Shown here one piece after another: positions 44,366 to 53,700 of a stretch of 64,000 nt of DNA. Below the pieces are notes generated by a model. That model did no database searches, had not been told where the DNA came from, and saw nothing but the letters and a program-made list of their open reading frames with translations. Source of the stretch: Piscicola geometra (lineage: Eukaryota > Annelida > Clitellata > Hirudinida > Piscicolidae); NCBI GenBank assembly GCA_943735955.1, contig OX030967.1:248001-312000 (forward strand), in the 5' to 3' direction. Made by a program: the position numbers and the translations under genes. Positions within the stretch are counted from its first letter, which is position 1; every line of letters starts with the position of its first letter.

Positions 44366-45390
44366 GGTCATGGTTGGTGGGTGGGGTGGTGGATGGGTTG
44401 GTTGGTGGGTTGGTTGGTGAGTTGGTGGGTGGGTTGGTTGGTGGGTGGGTTGGTGGATGGGTTGGTGGGTAGGTGAATGGGTGGGTTCACTATCGAGTGG
44501 GTTGGTGGGTGGGTTGATGGGTGGGTTGGTGGATGGGTTGACGGATGGGTTGGTTGCAGTGTTATTTTCGTAACGAAAACGAAAACAAACACGAGAATTC
44601 TGAATAATCGTTCCACGAAAACGAAAATAAAAAATAAATTTATTTTCAAAACGAAAACGAAAATAAAAACTATAATTATTTCCAAAACGAAACTGAAATA
44701 AAAACTATAATTATTTTAAAAACGAAAATTAAATAAATTTTAAAGTATGCCATAATATGGAAATGTATAATTTATAAAAAAAATATATGTCTATGTTATA
44801 AACATTATCTTTGGGCTTTATGAAAGTAGCGCCATTTATAAAACGTTATTTTATTACTGCTTCGCTTTGTCAATTAAATTATCACTTATTTTAATCGTAA
44901 ATTTTTTATTATATTTCATATTTGTCATTACTCAATAATTTACGTACTCAATTTTTATAATATTTCAATTGACTGTTAATTTTTAAAACTCATTTGTTGT
45001 TAATATACAGTTCTATTTTACTGTTTCATTTTATGATCAATTAATTTTTTTAGATATAAAAAATAGTGTTCAAAGTTGTAAATTGATATATTTTCAAAAC
45101 TAAAATGAAAATAAAAACTTTAATTATTTTCAAAAGTGAAACGAAAATAAAAACTTTAATTATTTTCAAAACGAAAACGAAAATAAAAACATTATTTATT
45201 TTCAAAACGAAAACGAAAATAAAAACTATAATTAATTCCAAAACGAAACTGAAATAAAAACTATAATTATTTTATGAAACGAAAATAACACTGGTTGGTT
45301 GGTGGGTTGATGGGTGGGTAGGTGGGTGTGTGGGTTCACTATCGAGTGGGTTGGTGGGTGGGTTGATGGGTGGGTTGGTGGACTGCAGTG
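44366..45390. repeat. GGTTGGT(G)-type minisatellite split by a transposon
   Basis: Variants of 'ggtgggttggttggtgggtt' at 44366-44556 and 45294-45385. Both halves contain 'gggttcactatcgagtgggt', showing a longer unit. The interval 44557-45293 is a separate inserted element. Confidence 0.85.
44557..45293. mobile_element. 737-bp hAT-type MITE with perfect TIR and TSD
   Basis: The ends are 15-bp perfect inverted repeats: CAGTGTTATTTTCGT (44557-44571) and ACGAAAATAACACTG (45279-45293). The flanking 8-mers are identical: GTTGGTTG at 44549-44556 and 45294-45301. CAGTG ends with an 8-bp target duplication are typical of hAT elements. Subterminal (AACGAAAACGAAAATAAAAA) repeats occur on both sides. 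No transposase ORF, so non-autonomous. The duplication could partly reflect the host repeat. Confidence 0.8.
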
Positions 45391-46122
45391 AAGAAGATGG
45401 GTGGCTTCAAGGTATGAAAAGCAAGACTCGCGCAGTTGACGCTACCTTGGCCATTTGGTGACCATTTCGAAATATGCTAGGTAAAATCCGGGTTGCCTAA
45501 AATAGAAAAAGCTAATTATAATTAAAAAAATTTCTGCGATTTTGTTTTCCAGCTATTTTTTTTAATTAACTGCATTAAATAAGTAAAAAAATGAAAAAGT
45601 TAAAAACTAGTAAGCCATTTCTACGTGTTTTTCATCCATTCAGAGTCAACTAGCGGTTCATTTGAAGTGAATTTGAAAAGGGGCACAGGACAGGACTGTC
45701 GATCACTAATTTGGTCATTTGCTGAATTTTTAGAAATTGGTTAGACCTGATTGATCGAAATTATATATAACTAAACTTACAAAAGTCTGTCACTTACTGA
45801 CTTTTCTGGAAGCTTTCTCTCGATGCCACATCTCTAATGCCCCAATTAAAAAAGCGCGCCTTGTTTCCTCAATTATGCTTAAAAGTTTGGTTCATCGTGA
45901 GCCCTGCAAGGGTTTATGAAACTCGCTGCAGGAAATGTTTGTCGGAAACGAGTTTTGGAAGAAACAGCAAAAAAGGGTAGATATGGTGAGAATTAAAGCT
46001 GAAAAGAAGAAAGAATTGATTGAATAGAAGACGGATAGAAGTGCAGGGACTGTTGAGGTAGTTCGGAGATGCTGCTGAAAAAGGATGTATTCTTAACAAC
46101 AGTCATCTTAACAACACAACAC
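45391..46122 (-). other. Intron sequence without recognised feature
   Basis: Unique, mostly AT-rich sequence between the minisatellite and the tentative OGA exon. Nothing supported. Confidence 0.45.
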
Positions 46123-46343
46123 CTTGGCCGCTGTTTGTCGATGCGTAGTGGAGGTGGTAGTGGCAGAAGTAACAGTAGTAGCTGTAGCAGAAGTAGTGTC
46201 AGTGGAAGAAGCTGTGGTATCATTGATAGGAACAGAGTTGAAAGCCTCCTTCGTGGTCTCGTCTGCGATGGGCAGGGGCAGGGGGTCAGCGATGGGCAGG
46301 GGCAGGGGGTCAGCGATGGGCGAGCCGGTGGAAGAAGTTGAGC
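46123..46343 (-). CDS. OGA: OGA tentative exon: Pro/Leu repeat and Thr/Ser-rich linker
   Basis: 221 nt: two nucleotides in, 73 codons, phase 0 out. Acceptor 'cttgtaccagcag', donor 'gccaag|GTGTTG'. The exon before ends with one base of a codon and the exon after starts in phase 0, so including this exon closes the phase chain; leaving it out does not. It encodes SPIADPLPLPIADPLPLPIA, then AFNSVPINDTTASSTDTTSA and further Thr-rich sequence. There is no counterpart in vertebrate OGA, where the stalk is interrupted by only a short loop here. No protein-level conservation, hence tentative. Confidence 0.5.
46262..46322. repeat. 24-bp tandem repeat in the tentative OGA exon
   Basis: Two and a half copies of a 24-bp unit containing 'ggcagggggtcagcgatggg', coding for PLPLPIAD on the minus strand in steps of eight codons. 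Confidence 0.85.
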
Positions 46344-46804
46344 CTGCTGGTACAAGGAATGGTGATGCTGGCTCTAATCGAAATAATATTTATGCAGTAT
46401 ATGGGCTTAACTACAATGAATTGTAATGGGTGTTCACAGGTGGAACATTAGAAGATATTCGACAATGCAGTCAGGCTGGAAAACAGCACACTTTTCCAGT
46501 CAACTAACTGACCGGTGAAATAAATTATCGGTCACTTGTGAATTTTGTTAGACTACATTTTTAGTGTTTTAAAAATCAATATTTTACAATAAAATACTTT
46601 TAATGACACACTCGAGTGTATTGTTACCGCTGTATATTTCAAATAAACTTCAAAAACGCTATTAAAATTCATTTTCGGTCTTACGAAGCGACCAAGCGGA
46701 TTTAATTGTCGGCAAATAGCGATTAATGAAAAATCCGAAACTGCATCTGAGCAGGTGAACGCATCATGGGATCGCTTAGTGAGGTCGTTCCAAGTCTCAC
46801 TCAC
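46344..46804 (-). other. OGA intron, 461 nt
   Basis: Between the GTGAGT donor at 46804 and the tentative acceptor. AT-rich and unique, no feature seen. Confidence 0.5.
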
Positions 46805-47390
46805 CAGAGGCTGCGGTGGTGGCGCTGAGTGGGAGGGTGGCTTGTTGTGTCAAAGTGGTGCATTGGTAGAAGCCTGCAGAGGTGAAGCGTTGTTGCAGGG
46901 AGTCTGGGTGGAAGACGAGGTGGAAGTGCTCCACCAACCACCTGGCCGCGTTGAGCATCTTCTCGCCAGTGGGACCATGCTCGAAGGGCAGATAGAAGAA
47001 GTCGCAGATCATTTGCAACTCCTGCCAGTACAACTCCTGCTTCTTCTTGCGGTCCTCACCGCACTTCTTCCTGCTGCGGCCTTCCTCGTCTGTCGCCATG
47101 GCAACGTCATCCTCCATCTTCCTCGCTGCTTCCGCCTTGTCTACCAGCTCGACGTCGATGCACTTTTCGAATGTTTTGTCTTCCTCCTCCTCCTCCTCCT
47201 TCTTCTTGCTGGCCCCTTCCGGACAGAGAGCATTCTTCTGTCCGAAAGAGGACTTGGCCTTGTAGAGTTCCGGCAGCCAGTCGAGCAGAGCCATTTCGAG
47301 CGCCTTGCGGGGCTCGTACTCGGCCTCCGCTGCCTCCTCCTCCACCTCCATGTCCGCTTCCCCCGCTGAGGCGCTCACTGCAGGAGAATG
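46805..47390 (-). CDS. OGA: OGA exon: acidic linker and start of the second stalk half
   Basis: 586 nt ending at a strong CTG|GTGAGT donor in phase 1. Start is either 47390 (acceptor 'cttcacgcag', phase 0, matching the previous exon) or 47377 ('tctcctgcag', better pyrimidine tract but needing another donor upstream). Translation contains EYEPRKALEMALLDWLPELY, matching Y-S-P-Q-M-A-L-K-L-A-L-T-E-W-L. A charged linker (KKKEEEEEEDKTFEK) follows, then WQELQMICDFFYLPFEHGPT and ARWL, matching [21 protein letters not shown]. The long disordered region of human OGA, site of the caspase-3 cut, is replaced by this shorter acidic linker. The last 40 residues (QQRFTSAGF onward) are unconserved. Confidence 0.9.
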
Positions 47391-47506
47391 CTGCGTGAAG
47401 ATGCTTTTGGATGACATGAATTAATGAGATGGTGGCGAGTTGATGAAGCGGGTGCATCAAGACAAGCCTCTTACTAACGCCTCCAATAAAAACGATGCCG
47501 CCCCAC
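47391..47506 (-). other. Short OGA intron (116 nt)
   Basis: GTGGGG to CACGCAG. Small and without repeats, in contrast to all the long OGA introns. Confidence 0.65.
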
Positions 47507-47737
47507 CCTCCGACCAGGGAATCTGGTGACGGTGTTCCTGCTCCACTGAGCCAGCGTGTGCAGTGCGATGAAGTTCGCCTCGAATTCGCAGTTGGGGTTC
47601 GTGAGGACGCCACGCAGGCCAGCCAGCAGTTGGCAGGGACGCCCGTCGAAGGGTCCCAGGTAGATGCGCGATTGGTCGTAGTCGTTGGCGTGGATGTTGT
47701 CCCAGATGGTGACTGGTCGCTTCATCACCGCACTCAC
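47507..47737 (-). CDS. OGA: OGA exon: end of the GH84 catalytic domain
   Basis: 231 nt, 77 codons, phase 0 at both ends. Acceptor 'accctggctgcag', donor 'cggagg|GTGGGG'. Translation has [20 protein letters not shown], then [26 protein letters not shown] and ALHTLAQW. It is nearly identical to animal OGA. By alignment it keeps Trp278, Asn280, Asp285 and Asn313 (human numbering), residues that bind the GlcNAc sugar in the active site. The catalytic Asp pair (human 174/175) would be in exons outside the window. The exon starts with GTGAGT directly after CAG. Confidence 0.95.
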
Positions 47738-47744
47738 CTGCAGC

Positions 47745-50700
47745 CAGGGTGAGAGGGAGGGGAGTGGTTGGAGTCACTAGTGGGTGAGGAGGAGGGGAGT
47801 GGTTGGAGTCACTAGTGGGTGAAGAGGAGGGGAGTGGTTGGAGTCACTAGTGGGTGAAAAGGAGGGGAGTGGTTGGAGTCACTAGTGGGTGAGGAGGAGG
47901 GGAGTGGTTGGAGTCACTAGTGAGTGAAGAGGAGGGGAGTGGTTGGAGTCACTAGTGGGTAAGAAGGAGAGGAGTGGTTGGAGTCACTAGTGGGTGAGGA
48001 GAGGGGAGTGCTTGGAGTCACTAGTGGGTGAGGAGGAGGGGAGTGGTTGGAGTCACTAGTGGGTGAGGAAGAGGGGAGTGCTTGGAGTCACTAGTTGGTG
48101 AGAAGGAGGGGAGTGGTTGGAGAACTAGTGTGTGAGGAGGAGGGAAGTGGTTGGAGTACTAGTGGGTGAAGAGGAGGGAAGTGGTTGGAGTACTAGTGGG
48201 TGAGAAGGAGGGGAGGGGTTGGAGTCACTAGTGGATGAGAAGAAGGGGAGTGGTTGGAGTCACTAGTGGGTGAGAAGGAGGGCAGGGGTTGGAGTCACTA
48301 GTGGGTGAGGAGGAGAGGAGTGGTTGGAGGCACTAGTGGGTGAGGAGGAGGGGAGTGGTTGGAGTCACTAGTGGGTGAGGAGGAGGGGAGTGGTTGGAGT
48401 CACTAGTGGGTGAAGAGGAGGGAAGTGGTTGGAGTCACTAGTGGGTGAGAAGGAGGGGAGTGGTTGGAGTCACTAGTGGGTGAGGAGGAGGGGAGTGGTT
48501 GGAGTCACTAGTGGGTGAGGAGGAGGGAAGTGGTTGGAGCACTAGTGGGTGAAGAGGTGGGGAGTGGTAGGAGTCACTAGTGGGTGAGAAGGAGGGGAGT
48601 GGTTGGAGTCACTAGTGGGTGAGGAGGAGGGGAGTGGTTGGAGTCACTAGTGTGTGAGGAGAAGGCTGTGGTTGGAGTCACTAGTGGGTGAAGAGGAGGG
48701 GAGTGGTTGGAGTCACTAGTGGATGAGGGGGAGGGGAGTGGTTGGAGTACTAGTGGGTGAAGAAGAGGGGAGTGGTTGGAGTCACTAGTGTGTGAAGAGG
48801 AGGAGAGTGGTTGGAGTCACTAGTGGGTGAGGGGGAGGGGAGTGGTTGGAGTCACTAGTGGGTGAGGAGGAGGGGAGTGGTTGGAGTCACTAGTGGGTGA
48901 GGAGAGGGGAGTGGTTGGAGTCACTAGTGGGTGAGGAGGAGGGGAGTGGTTGGAGTCACTAGTGGGTGAGAGGGAGGGGAGTGGTTGGAGTCACTAGTGG
49001 GTGAGGGGGAGGGGAATGGTTGGAGTCACTAGTGGGTGAAGAGGAGGGAAGTGGTTGGAGTCACTAGTGGGTGAGAAGGAGGGGAGTGGTTGGAGTCACT
49101 AGTGGGTGAGGAGGAGGGGAGTGGTTGGAGTCACTAGTGGGTGAGGAGGAGGGAAGTGGTTGGAGCACTAGTGGGTGAAGAGGTGGGGAGTGGTAGGAGT
49201 CACTAGTGGGTGAGAAGGAGGGGAGTGGTTGGAGTCACTAGTGGGTGAGGAGGAGGGGAGTGGTTGGAGTCACTAGTGTGTGAGGAGGAGGCTGTGGTTG
49301 GAGTCACTAGTGGGTGAAGAGGAGGGGAGTGGTTGGAGTCACTAGTGGATGAGGGGGAGGGGAGTGGTTGGAGTACTAGTGGGTGAAGAAAAGGGGAGTG
49401 GTTGGAGTCACTAGTGTGTGAAGAGGAGGGGAGTGGTTGGAGTCACTAGTGGGTGAGGGGGAGGGGAGTGGTTGGAGTCACTAGTGGGTGAGAAGGAGGG
49501 CAGTGGTTGGAGTCACTAGTGGGTGAGAAGGAGGAGAGTGGTTGGAGTCACTAGTGGGTGAGAAGGAGAGGAGTGGTTGGAGTCACTGGTGGGTGAGAAG
49601 GAGGGGAGTGGTTGGCATTACTAGTGGGTGAGGGAGAGGGGAGTGGTTGGAGTCACCAGTGGGTGAGAAGGAGGGGAGTGGTTGGAGAACTAGTGTGTGA
49701 GGAGGAGGGAAGTGGTTGGAGTACTAGTGGGTGAAGAGGAGGGGAGTGGTTGGAGTCACTAGTGGGTGAGGAGAAGGGAAGTGGTTGGAGTCACTAGTGG
49801 GTGAGGAGGAGGGGAGTGGTTGGAGTCACTAGTGGGTGAGAAGGAGGGCAGGGGTTGGAGTACTAGTGGGTGAGAAGGAGGGGAGTGGTTGGAGTCACTA
49901 GTGGTGAGGAGGAGGGGAGGGGTTGGAGTCACTAGTGGATGAGAAGAAGGGGAGTGGTTGGAGTCACTAGTGGGTGAGGAGGGGGGGAGTGGTTAGAGTC
50001 ACTAGTGGGTGAAGAGAAGGGAAGTGGTTGGAGTCACTAGTGGGTGAGAAGGAGGGGAGTGGTTGGAGTCACTAGTGGGTGAGGAGGAGGGGAGTGGTTG
50101 GAGTCACTAGTGGGTGAGGAGGAGGGGAGTGGTTGGAGTCAATAGTGGGTGAGAAGAAGGGGAGTGGTTGGAGTCACTAGTGGGTGAGAAGGAGGGGAGT
50201 GGTTGGAGTCACTAGTGTGTGAGGAGGAGGGTGTGGTTGGAGTCACTAGTGGGTGAAGAGGAGGGGAGTGGTTGGAGTCACTAGTGGATGAGGGGGAGGG
50301 GAGTGGTTGGAGTACTAGTGGGTGAAGAAGAGGGGAGTGGTTGGAGTCACTAGTGTGTGAAGAGGAGGGGAGTGGTTGGAGTCACTAGTGGGTGAGGGGG
50401 AGGGGAGTGGTTGGAGTCACTAGTGGGTGAGAAGGAGGGCAGTGGTTGGAGTCACTAGTGGGTGAGAAAGAGGGGAGTGGTTGGCATCACTAGTGGGTGA
50501 GGGAGAGGGGACTGGTTGGAGTCACTAGTGGGTGAGAGGGAGGGGAGTGGTTGGAGTCACTAGTGGGTGAGAAGGAGGGCAGTGGTTGGAGTGACTAGTG
50601 GGTGAGAAGGAGGAGAGTGGTTGGAGTCACTAGTGTGTGAGGAGGAGGGGAGTGGTTGGAGTCACTAGTGGGTGAGGAGGAGGAGAGTGGTTGGAGTCAC

Positions 50701-53700
50701 TAGTGGGTGAGGAGGAGAGGAGTGGTTGGAGTCACTAGTGGGTGAGAAGGAGGGGAGTGGTTGGCATCACTAGTGGGTGAGGGAGAGGGGAGTGGTTGGA
50801 GTCACTAGTGGGTGAGAAGGAGGGGAGTGGTTGGAGAACTAGTGTGTGAGGAGGAGGGAAGTGGTTGGAGTACTAGTGGGTGAAGAGGAGGGGAGTGGTT
50901 GGAGTCACTAGTGGGTGAGAAGGAGAGGAGTGGTTGGAGTCACTAGTGGGTGAGGAGGAGGGGAGTGGTTGGAGTCACTAGTGGGTGAGAAGGAGGGCAG
51001 GGGTTGGAGTCACTAGTGGGTGAGGAGGAGGAGAGTGGTTGGAGTCACTAATGGGTGAGGAGGAGGGGAGTGGTTGGAGTCACTAGTGGGTGAGGAGAAG
51101 GGAAGTGGTTGGAGTCACTAGTGGGTGAGGAGGAGGGGAGTGGTTGGAGTCACTAGTGGGTGAGAAGGAGGGGAGTGGTTGGAGTCACTAGTGGGTGAGG
51201 AAGAGGGGAGTGCTTGGAGTCACTAGTTGGTGAGAAGGAGGGGAGTGGTTGGAGAACTAGTGTGTGAGGAGGAGGGAAGTGGTTGGAGTACTAGTGGGTG
51301 AAGAGGAGGGAAGTGGTTGGAGTCACTAGTGGGTGAGAAGGAGGGGAGTGGTTGGAGTCACTAGTGGGTGAGGAGGAGGGGAGTGGTTGGAGTCACTAGT
51401 GGGTGAGGAGGAGGGGAGTGGTTGGAGTCAATAGTGGGTGAGAAGAAGGGGAGTGGTTGGAGTCACTAGTGGGTGAGGAGGAGGGGAGTGGTTGGAGTTA
51501 CTAGTGTGTGAGGAGGAGGGAAGTGGTTGGAGCACTAGTGGGTGAAGAGGTGGGGAGTGGTAGGAGTCACTAGTGGGTGAGAAGGAGGGGAGTGGTTGGA
51601 GTCACTAGTGGGTGAGGAGGAGGGGAGTGGTTGGAGTCACTAGTGTGTGAGGAGGAGGGTGTGGTTGGAGTCACTAGTGGGTGAAGAGGAGGGGAGTGGT
51701 TGGAGTCACTAGTGGATGAGGGTGAGGGGAGTGGTTGGAGTACTAGTGGGTGAAGAAGAGGGGAGTGGTTGGAGTCACTAGTGTGTGAAGAGGAGGGGAG
51801 TGGTTGGAGTCACTAGTGGGTGAGGGGGAGGGGAGTGGTTGGAGTCACTAGTGGGTGAGAAGGAGGGCAGTGGTTGGAGTCACTAGTGGGTGAGAAGGAG
51901 GAGAGTGGTTGGAGTCACTAGTGGGTGAGGAGGAGAGGAGTGGTTGGAGTCACTAGTGGGTGAGAAGGAGAGGAGTGGTTGGAGTCACTAGTGGGTGAGA
52001 AGGAGGGGAGTGGTTGGCATCACTAGTGGGTGAGGGAGAGGGGAGTGGTTGGAGTCACTAGTGGGTGAGAAGGAGGAGAGTGGTTGGAGAACTAGTGTGT
52101 GAAGAGGAGGGAAGTGGTTGGAGTACTAGTGGGTGAAGAGGAGGGGAATGGTTGGAGTCACTAGTGGGTGAGAAGGAGGGGAGTGGTTGGAGTCACTAGT
52201 GGGTGAGGAGAAGGGAAGTGGTTGGAGTCACTAGTGGGTGAGGAGGAGGAGAGTGGTTGGAGTCACTAGTGGGTGAGAAGGAGGGCAGGGGTTGGAGTAC
52301 TAGTGGGTGAGAAGGAGGGGAGTGGTTGTAGTCACTAGTGGGTGAGGAGGAGGGGAGGGGTTGGAGTCACTAGTGGATGAGAAGAAGGGGAGTGGTTGGA
52401 GTCACTAGTGGGTGAGAAGGAGGGCAGGGGTTGGAGTCACTAGTGGGTGAGGAGGAGGGGAGTGGTTGGAGTCACTAGTGGGTGAGGAGGAGGGGAGTGG
52501 TTGGAGTCACTAGTGGGTGAGGAGGAGGGAAGTGGTTGGAGCACTAGTGGGTGAAGAGGTGGGGAGTGGTAGGAGTCACTAGTGGGTGAGAAGGAGGGGA
52601 GTGGTTGGAGTCACTAGTGGGTGAGGAGGAGGGGAGTGGTTGGAGTCACTAGTGTGTGAGGAGGAGGCTGTGGTTGGAGTCACTAGTGGGTGAAGAAGAG
52701 GGGAGTGGTTGGAGTCACTAGTGTGTGAAGAGGAGGGGAGTGGTTGGAGTCACTAGTGGGTGAGGGGGAGGGGAGTGGTTGGAGTCACTAGTGGGTGAGA
52801 AGGAGGGCAGTGGTTGGAGTCACTAGTGGGTGAGAAGGAGGAGAGTGGTTGGAGTCACTAGTGGGTGAGAAGGAGAGGAGTGGTTGGAGTCACTGGTGGG
52901 TGAGAAGGAGGGGAGTGGTTGGCATTACTAGTGGGTGAGGGAGAGGGGAGTGGTTGGAGTCACCAGTGGGTGAGAAGGAGGGGAGTGGTTGGAGAACTAG
53001 TGTGTGAGGAGGAGGGAAGTGGTTGGAGTACTAGTGGGTGAAGAGGAGGGGAGTGGTTGGAGTCACTAGTGGGTGAGGAGAAGGGAAGTGGTTGGAGTCA
53101 CTAGTGGGTGAGGAGGAGGGGAGTGGTTGGAGTCACTAGTGGGTGAGAAGGAGGGCAGGGGTTGGAGTACTAGTGGGTGAGAAGGAGGGGAGTGGTTGGA
53201 GTCACTAGTGGTGAGGAGGAGGGGAGGGGTTGGAGTCACTAGTGGATGAGAAGAAGGGGAGTGGTTGGAGTCACTAGTGGGTGAGGAGGGGGGGAGTGGT
53301 TAGAGTCACTAGTGGGTGAAGAGAAGGGAAGTGGTTGGAGTCACTAGTGGGTGAGAAGGAGGGGAGTGGTTGGAGTCACTAGTGGGTGAGGAGGAGGGGA
53401 GTGGTTGGAGTCACTAGTGGGTGAGGAAGAGGGGAGTGCTTGGAGTCACTAGTTGGTGAGAAGGAGGGGAGTGGTTGGAGAACTAGTGTGTGAGGAGGAG
53501 GGAAGTGGTTGGAGTACTAGTGGGTGAAGAGGAGGGAAGTGGTTGGAGTCACTAGTGGGTGAGAAGGAGGGGAGTGGTTGGAGTCACTAGTGGGTGAGGA
53601 GGAGGGGAGTGGTTGGAGTCACTAGTGGGTGAGGAGGAGGGGAGTGGTTGGAGTCAATAGTGGGTGAGAAGAAGGGGAGTGGTTGGAGTCACTAGTGGGT

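Larger units (their letters stand above)
13180..47737 (-). other. OGA: OGA (protein O-GlcNAcase) gene, 3' part, 12 exons over 34.5 kb
   Basis: Minus-strand exons at 47737-47507, 47390-46805, 46343-46123 (tentative), 43082-42940, 40458-40376, 34800-34715, 30480-30406, 30263-30172, 26115-25994, 24875-24784, 18008-17856 and 13850-13281 all have AG acceptors and GT donors. Their phases agree at every junction, giving 2,454 nt with one stop at the end. The order of motifs follows animal OGA from the end of the GH84 domain ([10 protein letters not shown]) through the stalk (FFYLPFEHGPTG) to the pseudo-acetyltransferase domain (LYFNLGF). OGA removes O-GlcNAc from Ser/Thr of nuclear and cytoplasmic proteins. 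About 93 percent of the span is intron, mostly tandem repeat. The first catalytic exons, including the catalytic Asp pair, are outside the window to the right. Confidence 0.88.

Noticed and set aside
46755..47752. Plus-strand ORFs opposite the OGA exons (204, 75 and 85 codons)
   Set aside because: Shadows of GC-rich OGA exons; no independent motif.
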